Assembly (NCBI GenBank): GCA_039707655.1
Contig: CM077671.1
Location: forward strand, 305,102,509-305,166,508
Direction: 5' to 3'
DNA: 64,000 nucleotides
Source: Elymus sibiricus
Lineage: Eukaryota; Streptophyta; Magnoliopsida; Poales; Poaceae
The notes under the pieces were generated by a model. The model was not told the origin of the DNA. It was given only the letters and a program-made list of their open reading frames with translations, and did not search any database. A program made the translations under genes and the position numbers. Positions within the stretch are counted from its first letter, which is position 1; every line of letters starts with the position of its first letter. Positions 1-8,942 of the stretch are shown here, piece after piece.

Positions 1-226
1 CAGAGTTGCGGATGGTGTACCATCGATGCAATATCGACTTCACATTGCGTTGATCGATGACGTGTATGTCGTAGGGTGCAAAGTTCTTCCGCGTATGAAA
101 CAAAGCATGCATGCACCGCCAACAGATCAAGCCCCTTGAGTTCCTGCCTACAAAGTCTGTGGATACGTCCAACCACGCATCGCACATCAAGTCATCCTCG
201 ATCACCCAGTACCCCGCCGTTGTGCT
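1..226 (-). pseudogene. SANT/Myb-like ORF fragment, cut by the window edge
   Basis: Read on the minus strand from 226 to 1, about 75 codons are open, and the frame runs off the window. Visible signatures are EDDLMCDAWL, then a WR.MHALFHTRKNFAPYD segment, then RNVKSILHRWYTIRNS. This order (E-D-LC-AWL, FH...PYD, SL-HRW-I) matches the SANT/Myb-like domain of the abundant grass proteins often annotated as NAM-associated or glutathione S-transferase T3-like, which are close to the DNA-binding ORF1 of PIF/Harbinger transposons. An in-frame TAA lies just upstream at 227-229, so the true N-terminus is missing or lies in another exon. The fragment sits in an element whose right terminus is at about 735, consistent with an ORF1 remnant. 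The family match is from memory of motif order. Function in this copy is unlikely. Confidence 0.5.
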
Positions 227-735
227 TTACTCTAGTAAACAACAATAAGTTCAACAAAAAAGCTCGATGGCATTTGACCGAACACCTGTCGGGCGTAGTG
301 TCCAACTTGGACGTCGTCCGGGGGGTACCTTGCTGCGGAGGGAACCTGGGTGTATGGCAGCGTCGTCCAAGGAGGGAAGGCACGTTGGTGGATGCTACGG
401 TCGTCCTACGATACCTGGACGACGACCAACGAGGTATGATGGCAGCATCAGACAAGGAGGATGCGGATGCAAAGCAATGGGGGAGCAAGGGCAGAGCGAA
501 AGAAAAGTGGGCCTGGAGGGGGATTTGTGTGGGCCTATGGAGTCGGAGTCCTACATGGCGGTAGCCCAGACTCACGCAAAGCCCCCCTCCCCCTAGTTTG
601 CTTTCGATTTGTAGGAAAACGAACGTCCGGACCGATCCGCGGACCGATAAGGTACCGCGTTGGATGGCAAAATGGGTTCGGACCGCTCGGTCCGAATGGA
701 TGGGGGCGGTTTGAGGACCAATGTTGGAGATGCCC
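1..735. mobile_element. Harbinger-like element, right end only
   Basis: The sequence from 715 to 735 ends in ttggagatgccc followed by TAA (736-738). This is a degenerate form of the GGAGATGCTC + TAA terminus seen on several complete elements in this window. The left end is outside the window. The SANT-like ORF fragment at 1-226 supports PIF/Harbinger membership. The remaining 230-715 holds only overlapping short frames on both strands that I do not consider genes. Confidence 0.5.
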
Positions 736-992
736 TAAGCAAGCAATGCAACATGTGTCATCCTTTTTCGATCAATATGGGTCGTTCTTTCTTTTCTGCA
801 CAAGGAAGTCCAAAGCAATTCAAAAATGGATGACATCAAATGTTTATAGACACGTCGAAATATGTCCACGGACAGCAAATAGGGGAGCGCTCATCCAATC
901 CGGTGCATCAAATAAATAATGTATGTTTGTTTTTATAAATAGTTGGATTTTTTTCTTTTACATAATAAAAGAATCCGATCACAGTCTACTCT

Positions 993-3207
993 TCATTGGA
1001 CGTTGGCATGTGTCCCACATCCTACTCTTTGTTGGAGTCCATCTGCCTTGGACATCGTCAGTGGAGGTGAGGTGATGATCGAGTCGGTGGAGGTAAGGTC
1101 GAAGAGTGAGATGGGCGATCCGGCCTCATGGTCATTGCAGCCAGGCGCGGACGACACAAAGGTCCGAATGTTGGCATTGGTCGTGTCCGCCACCGCTTGT
1201 GTCTCTCCCGCCTTCATTGCGATGTCATCGAAGAGGCGGTCGCACTCCACCTCCATTGCGATGTCATCAAAGAGGCGGCCGCACTCCGCCTCGATGACAC
1301 GGAGCTTCCACGGCTCACGCCGGGTAGCGCAGGCGCTAGGCACGGATTCAAGCACCAACCGCTGCTTAGAGCATCTCCAGCCGTCCCCCCAACAGACCCC
1401 CCAGGAGCACTTTTTTACCTCCGGCGCTAAAAAAAACAGCCCAGTCGCACCCCCATAGTCTCGTTTTTCGCCGGATTTGGCCAAATATTCGTCCAGCGGT
1501 CCCAGGCGAAACCCAACGCGCTGGGGGCGTCTGGGGCATCCGGCGCTATTTTCTGCATGCAAAAGCCCCACGGTCAGTCTCTCCTCTCACTCTCTCTCCT
1601 CATTTAATTGCGCAAGTCGTGCATGTGCATGCATTCTCTCTCCTCGCGTCCATGCCGAAGAACGCCGGGCGGGCGGGCATGGCGGGGCGTGGCTGTGGCC
1701 GGGCGGAGCGGACCGGCCACCTGGAGCGGAGCGGCGGCCCGGCGGAACGAAGCGGCCACCTGGAGCCAGCCCCCCGGCATCGCGCAGAGGTCGAGCACGG
1801 CGGCCGGGCGGAGCGGAGCGGCCATGGCGCGGGGCCAGAGCGTGGACGCAGGCGTGGGAGGGTCGTTGCGAAAGGCGGGCAGGAGGCGGGCCGCTGCCAG
1901 GGAGGAGACGGCGCCCGCCGTGGCGTGCGGGAGCACGAGGCTCGGTGTCCCACTCGCGTGCTACGTGCTCGTGGCCGTGGCAGCCGCGGCAGGGGTCGGC
2001 GCCGTGGCAGCCACGGAGCGTGGACGCGGGAGCGCGGACGCGGCAGGAGGACGTGGCCTGGGGCGGCGAGCGCGGCCGTGGGCGAGGAGGCGGCGAGCGC
2101 GACGGCCACGGACAGGGCGGATGGGCACGAGGTCGACGCCGACGACAAAGGCGTCGACGGGGGCGCGCGCGACGGCCACCCGGCGCCGCGCAGAGGTCGC
2201 CCAGGTCGTGGCCGACCGCCAGCCCCGGCGCCGCGCAGAGGTCGAGCTCGATGCGCGCCGTCGCGAGGAGCCGGAAGCGGTCGTCGTGCTGCTGCCTGGG
2301 CGCGGCCATGGACGCGGGACGCGCGCGGGCGGCCTGGGCGTGGCCGTGGATGGCTGGGACCGGACGCGGGACGCGCGCGGGCAGCCTGGGCGCAGCCGTG
2401 GACGGCGCGGCGGCCGGGTGAAGCGGCCTGGGCGCGGCCGTGGATGGCTGGGCACGGCCGTGGATGGCTGGGCGTGGCCCGGACGGCGCGGCGCGGACGC
2501 GGGCGTGGCCATGGCCGTGAGTGGGGAGGCGGTGAGCGCGGCCGTGGGCGGGGAGGCCGGCGGCGAGCGCGACCGTGGGCGAAGCATGGCCGGACGCACG
2601 CGGCGGCGGCTCCGGCTGCCATGGCGGCGCAGCACGTCCACAGGGTGTTTGATGAAATGATCAAGCACTGAAATAAAAAAGAAAAGAAAAAAAGGACTAT
2701 CCATTGGGGTGACGACCGGAAAAAATCTCATCCACAAAGAAAATATTTCGCCGGATGAACCCCAAGCGGCGAAAAAAACGCCTCCTAGGAGGCTCAACGG
2801 CTGGAGATGCTCTTAGCCTCGAAGTATGGATCCATTGCGACGACCTGATTGGACGCGTGCTCTCCCGCGATTTGTCCCTTCATAGGCCGATGTTTCGATA
2901 GGAGCTGCAAGTTGTACCGCTGCTCCTCCCACGTCATCCGAAACACGGACACCGGCAACGCCCGCTCCCCCTCCATCAAAAAGTGGTTGTAGTGTGCCTC
3001 TGCCTGCTGCATGGTGAACTCGGCAACCGACGCGACGCCTGATCCTCCTCCTCCCGAGCCTCCACTTGTCGCCTGCTCCTCCTCCGCAGAGCTAGGAGGC
3101 TCTTCGTCCGAAATGCGTGCGGCGCACCGGGCTTCCCAATTGTGTGCATCGTCTGCTATTTCGTGGCGGCGACATGCTCTTCCACCACCCAAAGTGGTCC
3201 CTGTCAT
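993..3207 (-). pseudogene. Unrecognised ORF of about 256 codons, split by a Harbinger-like insertion
   Basis: The minus-strand frame starts at ATG 3207 and runs to 2816, is broken by the 1369-2812 element, and resumes in the same frame at 1368 until a TGA at 993-995. Removing the insert with one TTA copy gives an unbroken frame across the junction (E-A-K-Q-R-L). The first half has an acidic, Ser/Gly-rich stretch (around residues 35-60), then an aromatic, charged segment (MTWEEQRYNLQLLSKHRP) and MDPYFEAK. The second half contains two imperfect copies of CxRLFDDIAM about 15 residues apart. A TATA-like CTATTTAAAG lies about 105 bp upstream of the ATG. I do not recognise the family. It may be a transposon-borne ORF, because Harbinger-type sequence lies on both sides. 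It cannot be made as one protein now. Confidence 0.5.
1369..2812. mobile_element. Harbinger-like non-autonomous element, 1444 bp, GC-rich
   Basis: The termini are inverted: gagcatctccagccgt at the left and acggctggagatgctc at the right. They are flanked by TTA on both sides (1366-1368 and 2813-2815), the 3-bp duplication expected for PIF/Harbinger. No transposase is present. About 1620-2650 is extremely GC-rich with short degenerate repeats (ggccgtggatggctggg-like), which leaves long stop-free frames on both strands; none looks like a protein. The outer 100-250 bp at each end are ordinary in composition. The element interrupts the ORF listed at 993-3207. Confidence 0.8.
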
Positions 3208-3312
3208 TTCTCGTGGCAGTCAAAGAAGGAGCATGCATAAGAATGGGCGGTGCACTGGCGGCTCGGACATAGGGAGATGGAGCTTGGAGGTGGGTTTTGT
3301 GCCAGAGTCGGA

Positions 3313-3322
3313 GGTCTTTAAA
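3313..3322 (-). promoter_or_regulatory. Candidate TATA box of the split ORF
   Basis: On the minus strand CTATTTAAAG lies about 105 bp upstream of the ATG at 3207, a normal plant TATA-to-start distance. Position and sequence are the only support. Confidence 0.35.
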
Positions 3323-3640
3323 TAGTAGAGGAGCCCCAGCAGGCGAAGCGACATATTGAATTCGTTCGCTTGGATCGGATTTGGATTCTCGTTCGCCACA
3401 CCGACGTGAACCGGGCAGGCGGACAAACGGTCAATCCGGTTGAATTTGGTAGGAAGCCATCCCGTCCGAACACATCAGCTCTAAATTGGCTTAACCGGGC
3501 GCACGCGACGCGAACGGCGGGTCATCAGCCGCCGCACTTATGTGAATGACGTGTTGTTCGGCCGATATGTGGCAGTGACCTGTCATGTTCGCTCTCGACC
3601 GGCATCAATGCAGTGTCGAGAGCAAGTGCTGGTTGGAGAG

Positions 3641-3669
3641 AGAGGGAGAGAGAGAGAGAGAGAGAGAGA
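3641..3669. repeat. (GA)n microsatellite
   Basis: An almost pure GA run with one GGA interruption. On the minus strand it reads as a CT run. Confidence 0.9.
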
Positions 3670-4404
3670 TGCGAAGAGAGTGACAGTTTTGTCTGGGTAC
3701 TGACTATCGGATGCTTACGTGGCGGAGGTTCGGACTGCCGCAAACCTTCCTATACTGCTTCCAGCTTGTGGGATTTCAGACATCCCAACCGGGCCGATAA
3801 CGGTTGATGGACGTCGTTGGAGGACAAAAAGTGTCGGACTGAACGGCCGAACATTTAGGGGTGTTTTGGTGCACGGCGTTGTAGTTACCCTGATGCCTCT
3901 ATGAATAACTTGCATAATTTCTTTATGAAGAAGTCGCAAGCTTAGGGGGGGATTCTATGAATAACTTGCATAATGTCTTTATGAAAAAGTCGCAAACTCT
4001 GGAAAAAAAATGTCTCTATAAAGAATTTGCATGATGCACTAGAGTTATTAAAAAGAACATCTTCTCTTTTTTTCTTTTCGAAAATCTTAACTGGCTAAGG
4101 TTTCATGGGAGGCCAACCCTCGCGAATAACCCCATCGGCGTTGCACGCATCACAACGCCGAGGCAATGCCACGTAGGATGACTCGAGACTTTCACTCTGT
4201 GCCATTTGTTTTCAATTTTTCTCATAAAAATGGGTACTCACATGCAACGACAGGTTTTGAATTCACACCCTCCTTGTGGGAGCATTGGGCTTTTTGCCAG
4301 TGGGCTGCAAGACGATTTGTGAAAATTTGTAGTACAACTGATTTTTATATATAACTTTGGAATTTTTAATTTTTTCTAACTCCTCCAAAAATCCCATTTT
4401 TTTA

Positions 4405-4825
4405 ATTATAAGAGGATGGCATTTTTATGTAATAGAGGATGGCATTTTTTATTTATTGTGAGGATGGCAGTTGTATTTATAAGAGGATGGCATTTTTTTA
4501 TTAGAGATTGGCAGTTTTATTAGTAGAGGATGGTCGTTTTATTTATGAGAGGATAAATTTTTTATTATTAGAGGATGTCAGTTTTATTTATAAGAGCATC
4601 TCATTTTTCATTTTATAATAGGGTGGCATTTTTTATTATTGTAAGGATGGCATTTTGTATTATAAGATAAGAGATGGCATTTTTATTATTAGAGGATGGT
4701 AATTTTATAAATAAGAGCATAATATTTTTTTTATAATAGATTGACATTTTTATTATTGTGAGGATGGCATTTTTATTGTTTTAAAAGGATGGCATTTTGA
4801 TTTCAGAGGTGGCATTTTTTATTAC
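4405..4825. repeat. AT-rich minisatellite (GAGGATGGCATTTTTATTA-like unit)
   Basis: At least a dozen degenerate units of roughly 22-40 bp, each with a core like gaggatggca followed by a T-rich tail (tttttatttataa). Units vary in length and the core decays (gaggatgtcag, gggtggcat). The array is not coding. Confidence 0.8.
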
Positions 4826-5057
4826 TGCCAAGTTTTTTGAACATAATTATTTTGGATGATGACTAAGAACATGGCAGCTTTTGTGGCATTTTCATTTCAC
4901 TTGTCTTATTTTTATTTATGACATTTTAAAAAAAATAGTGAGTTTTGGGCCAGTTGGGGCCGCATGGCCTTCCAACTTACGTGCCTCAGTTATTCGGGAC
5001 CTTGTCTCAAAAAAGAAGTTATTCGGGCCCTTTCTTTTTTTTCTGCTGGGAAGATGA

Positions 5058-6426
5058 GAGCATCTACATCCGAACTTGATAAATCCGGGCCCTCACACAC
5101 GCCCGCGGACGCACCCAGACGCGTCCGCGGGAACTGACCAATCACGTCTCAACTAGTCCATTCCACATTCGCGTACCTTATATCGGACACCCTATATCCA
5201 TACTACGCATGCAACATGATGAATTACTCTACGTGGTTAAACAACGGATGAAAAAAACGGCATGAAACAGACAACGAAATACACATAAACCCCACTACTT
5301 CATCCAAAAGATCACTAGTTCATCCCCGGAAAAAGTTCTTAACTTAAAGAACTAAATTACGATAATATAAATGGAGGAGGAACGGGATCACCACTTTCTC
5401 GCCGGGCCTTTGCCCTTCCGGTCGCCGGCATAGCTGTAGGTGTCCGCTGCTGGTGGTGGATCTTGTTCGTCGGAGGAGGTGGAGATGTCATCGTCGCCAT
5501 CATCGTACAATAAGTCAGAGAGGACGATGAGCCCCTTCATCCGGCGGACGACCCTATCCTGCTGCCGCTTTAGCTTGGCCACCCGAGCCGCCTACTCCGA
5601 TGCCTCCTTCGCCTCTCGCTCCGACTGCTCAATGGCAAGCCGGAGTGCCTTCGCCGGTCCGCTCCGATCGGCCGTAGACCCAAGCGAGGAGCCGCTCGTC
5701 CTCGTCAGGCTCCGCCGGCAAACCGTGGCCACGACGCACGGATTGCGCCGCTGCGTCCTTGTCCCTTGCCCGCTGCCTCTCGCGGTGGGCGGCGGGCGCA
5801 TCCGATTTCGGCGTGCGCGTGCGGGCCGGCGGGGCGGGCACTAGCACCCACTGATGCCCGCGCGGAGGAGCGGTCGGCTGGGGAAAGGAATGGCGCAGGG
5901 GCGGAGCGGACTATACGCAGCCCTAGCTGTGCCCGGGCCGGGAGGGACCAGCTCCGGTGTCCGTGCTGCGCCGGGGCGGGAGCGGCGACGGTGCAGATCT
6001 AGAGCTGCCCCTGGTGTCCACCTTCGATCGCTCCAAAGCAATGCAGAGGGTCAGCTCCTCCTCGGCGCCGAGCTTGGAGCCGGAGTGGTTGGCGGAGCTC
6101 GACATCTCGCCGCCTTCGATCGAAATCGAAGAGGGAGAGGAGAAGACGGAGCGAGAGAGGAGAGTGGAGTGAGAGTTATTGTTGAGGGAGGGGACGGATC
6201 GAGGTTTTTGTGGGGATGACGCGGTGTCAGTGGTGGGCCGGGCTGACGTGACGAATGCGCCCCATATTCGTCCTACATTTAAGCTGGATATGATGGATAC
6301 GGACAGCCCGAGCCTTTGAGTCCGGTTTAAGATGTCCGAATGGGTCGGTTTTTTGTGACCAACGGTGATCGAACCATCCAACCGGACGTTTAAGACGGAT
6401 TTGAGGCGTGTGGCTGTGGATGCTTC
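5058..6426. mobile_element. Harbinger-like element carrying a small degenerate ORF
   Basis: The left end is gagcatctacatccgaac and the right end is ggctgtggatgcttc, the same family of termini as the copies at 6915, 37730 and 38911. The flanking trinucleotide is TGA on both sides (5055-5057, 6427-6429), an imperfect version of the usual TWA target. The left 330 bp align by eye with the reversed right part of the 38911-40250 element. It carries a broken ORF on the minus strand (5388-6105). Confidence 0.65.
5388..6105 (-). pseudogene. Element-borne charged coiled-coil ORF, broken
   Basis: The minus-strand start ATG at 6105 gives MSSSANHSGSKLG, then an acidic segment and IALERSKVDTRG, which also occurs in the 38911-40250 element. 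The frame is lost near 5923. The C-terminal part reappears at about 5640-5388 as LRLAIEQSEREAKEA, then a TAG at 5592-5594, then KLKRQQDRVVRRMKGLIVL and a DGDDD acidic tail. This suggests an original soluble protein of roughly 200 residues with a basic/acidic helical C-terminus. The function is unknown to me. The frameshift and stop make this copy a pseudogene. Confidence 0.5.
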
Positions 6427-7145
6427 TGACCACATGACAGATGGCGAAGAAAAGAGTACTCTGGAGAAAATAAGCGTCCCTGGTCGACTGATGGAAAAGA
6501 CGGATGGTTACTGTAGCGACACTAAAGGTTAGCTGGCGTGATTGGTGGAAAACAAGGCTCCAAAAGTGCCGGTAAAAGCGATAAAAGGAGGAGATACGGT
6601 CTGCAATTCACGCATCTTTTTCCTTGTTGCGACACTGAACTCGCTGTAGCTCTTTTTTCTGAAGAAGAAATATATTAAAAACAACAAAGGATCGCCGTAC
6701 TGTAGTAGATCGGTGATTAGCTGCTGGTAGATGGCCGATGCAGGTGTTTGCAGACTGATCCGACCGGTACCGTAAACGTTAGCGCAGTGCAGTTCCAGAA
6801 CATTTCAGGCCGAGACAACTGCACTCCAGAGGTGGGCCCGAGCACGGCTAGTAGCTGCTAGTTTTTTTTTTTTGAAAAAAAGGTGAGTTTTGTTTCAAAG
6901 GATCGATCGACTAAGAGCATTTACACACTGACCTCGTAAATCCGGTCCCTCAAACACCCGCGGACATTAACCGGTCACGTCTTAAATAATGCATTTTATA
7001 TCCGGACATCTCAAATCTCATATCTTAAATCTATACAACCCATGCAACTACTACGTCGATGCATTACACACATCGTCCGGCTAGTCCATCACTACTAACT
7101 TGCCATCGGACTACAAAAATTTGGCATGTTTGGCTATGGTGGAGA

Positions 7146-7727
7146 TCATCCACGGCTGCCCTTGCCCTTCCCGACGTCATTGCCGTCCTTGTCGTTGAAG
7201 TACCGGTCGAAGACGCAGTAGAGCCGGATCTGCTCGTCGCCAGAGCTGTCCTCGCCGTCGCTCACCTCCTTCTCCTCCTTCGATGGCAGTTCGGCCATTT
7301 CATGGACCGCCCGATTCTGCTCGCGGGCGAGGGCGCGCATGTTCCTCCGCTGTCGTTTCTTCAAAATGCGGGGGCGGATGGCTTCCTCCTCTGCGGCCGC
7401 CCGCTCCGCCGCCTCCGCCTTCGCCATTTCCTCCGCGAGAAAGGCCTCGACGACCCTTATCCTCTCCTTCCCACGGCGGGCAGCCAGTTCCCGGTGGGAC
7501 TCGAAGTCCGCCCGTCGGGACATCGATGATCCCGCCCCAGAGGAACCGAGCGCCCCTTGAGCGGACGCTATGGAGTCGCGGCGGACAGATCCTGCCATCG
7601 GCCGGGCGCTGTCCTCGGGGGAGCGGCGGAGTGCAATGCGAACCGTCATTGCGTCCTCCACTCCGCACAGGACGACCCCCCAGTCGATGGATCCGGACTG
7701 GTCGGAGTCGGATCCACTGCCCTCCAT
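7146..7727 (-). CDS. Hypothetical 193-aa charged coiled-coil protein carried by a Harbinger-like element
   Basis: I chose ATG 7727 (MEGSGSDSDQSGS) because the same start is present in the sister element at 38589 and the sequence upstream is less protein-like; the frame stays open further upstream to 8036. The N-terminus is acidic and Ser-rich. The middle (roughly residues 75-150) is rich in Ala, Glu, Arg and Lys (AEAAERAAAEEEAIRPRILK), compatible with a long helix or coiled coil. The end is acidic (DGEDSSGDEQ) followed by a basic KGKGSRG tail. There is no transmembrane segment or catalytic motif. It is the only complete gene in a transposon without transposase. I know of no assigned function. 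Whether it is expressed cannot be told from sequence. Confidence 0.5.
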   Translation of the reverse strand: MEGSGSDSDQSGSIDWGVVLCGVEDAMTVRIALRRSPEDSARPMAGSVRRDSIASAQGALGSSGAGSSMSRRADFESHRELAARRGKERIRVVEAFLAEEMAKAEAAERAAAEEEAIRPRILKKRQRRNMRALAREQNRAVHEMAELPSKEEKEVSDGEDSSGDEQIRLYCVFDRYFNDKDGNDVGKGKGSRG

Positions 7728-7993
7728 GCCGGAGAAGGCCGGAGATCGCCGGAGCTGAGGTAGGGTGGCGGATGGGAGTGGATGGGAGTGAAGTGAAGTG
7801 GCTAGGGTTTGGTCCGGCCAACGGATGTGGACGAATATATGTGGGGTCGGTGCGGGCCAGTGCGGGCCAGGCGGGGGTGCCCGGGCGCGCCCGGGCACCC
7901 CATAGCTGCCCCATATTTGGGTTGGATATGAGGGGTGCGGGTCAGCCCAGGCGTTTGAGGCTCGTTTTAGGGGTCCGGCTGGGTCGATTTTTT

Positions 7994-8870
7994 GGAGAAC
8001 AACTAATTGGGGAGTACTCCGTGGGAAGCCTTCCAACGATCACTCCCACGTGTCGCGGCGTTCCGAGCGTTTCCTTCGGATTTTATTTTTTTTTATTTTT
8101 TTCACACGCGTTTTCGCTTTTTTAGATGGTTTTTTGAGTTTTTTTTGGTGTTCAGGTTTTTCAGCGGTCTTTCTTAGCTTTTGGACAAAAAAAATGCGCG
8201 AAAAAACGTGTTTTCTTTCGGGAGAGCCACGGTTTTGCTTTCGCGAGAGGCACGGCCGTGCCTCTCGGAAAGGGAGAAAAACGCGTTTTTTTCTGGAGAG
8301 GCACGGTTTTGCTTTCGCGAGAGGCACGGCCGTGCCTCTCGGAAAGGGGAAAAAATGTGTTTTCTGTTTTTTTTTCTTTTTTCTGGAGAGGCACGGTTTT
8401 GCTTCCGTGAGAGGCATGGTTTTGCTTTCGCGAGAGGTACAGCCGTGCCTCTCGAAAAGGGGAAAATACGTGTTTTTTTTCTGGAGAGGCACAGTTTTGC
8501 TTCCACGAGAGGCATGGCCGCGCCTCTAGGAAACGGAAAAAACGTGTTTTCTGGTTTTTTTCTATCGCGAGAGGCACGGTTTTTTCGTCCGGTTTTTTTC
8601 GTCCAGTTTTTTTCGTGAAAAAAAAAGGTTCTTCAAAACCTATCAACATGGATCTAGTTTTGAAAATCTCGACGCGAGGAACCCAATGATGAAAACGGTT
8701 CGAGATTTGGACGCACGGTTAGGAGATAAAACGTTTTGAAAATACAGATCTACGAAAAAAAGGAAAACTCTCAGGTTGCGACAAGTGAGACACATGCAGT
8801 GCGCCACTTGTCGCAACCTAGAAAGGTGGGAGTGATCTTTGAAAGGAGTACTCCTCAATTAGTGATTTCG
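7994..8870. mobile_element. Mutator-like MITE, 877 bp, nested in the 6915-8939 element
   Basis: The inverted ends share actaattgRggagtactcc, and the right end read on the minus strand also gives gatcactcccac as on the left. An 8-bp direct repeat, gatttttt, flanks it (7986-7993 and 8871-8878), a Mutator-type target duplication. Its sister element (37730-38907) lacks the insert, so the empty site is visible in this window. It has no transposase. The interior is an array of short repeats. Confidence 0.75.
8215..8600. repeat. Tandem array of palindrome-bearing units inside the MULE MITE
   Basis: Four to five degenerate units of about 70-100 bp. Each contains gcacggttttgctttcgcga and most also carry the palindromic core gaggcacggccgtgcctc, followed by aaagggNaaaaa and gtgtttt. 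Copies start near 8226, 8297, 8388, 8483 and 8571. Stop-poor frames over it (up to 162 codons) are a by-product of the repeat. Confidence 0.75.
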
Positions 8871-8942
8871 GATTTTTTCTGACCGGGCAGTCTGTCCGGA
8901 TGTTTGAGGCGGGCTTGAAGGGTCCGGCTGTAGATGCTCTAA

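Larger units (their letters stand above)
3323..5054. other. Intergenic, repeat-rich, no gene
   Basis: 3323-3900 resembles transposon-derived GC-balanced sequence (TCCGGTTG- and GGACG-type motifs), but I find no paired termini. At 3898-3938 and 3955-3995 a segment beginning ctatgaataacttgcataat is directly repeated with a period of about 57 bp. From about 4330 the DNA is AT-rich and leads into a minisatellite. No supported coding sequence. Confidence 0.6.
6915..8939. mobile_element. Harbinger-like element with intact small ORF (contains nested MULE MITE)
   Basis: The termini are gagcatttacacac and ggctgtagatgctc, flanked by TAA on both sides (6912-6914 and 8940-8942). Without the nested insertion at 7994-8870 it is about 1.14 kb, close to its sister at 37730-38907, with which it is collinear throughout. 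It has no transposase. It carries the only uninterrupted copy of the small charged ORF (7146-7727, minus). Confidence 0.8.

Noticed and set aside
1477..2671. Overlapping open frames of 240-354 codons on both strands
   Set aside because: They are by-products of very high GC in a transposon. The products are low-complexity Arg/Pro/Ala/Gly strings with no domain.
8215..8600. Regularly spaced repeats, CRISPR-like at first glance
   Set aside because: This is plant nuclear DNA, the spacers are themselves repeats, and the array lies inside a MITE. No cas genes are present.
8040..8649. Several frames of 110-160 codons repeating a RHGRASRKG-like phrase
   Set aside because: They translate the tandem array inside the MULE MITE. 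All frames are similarly open and none has a start context or homologue that I recognise.
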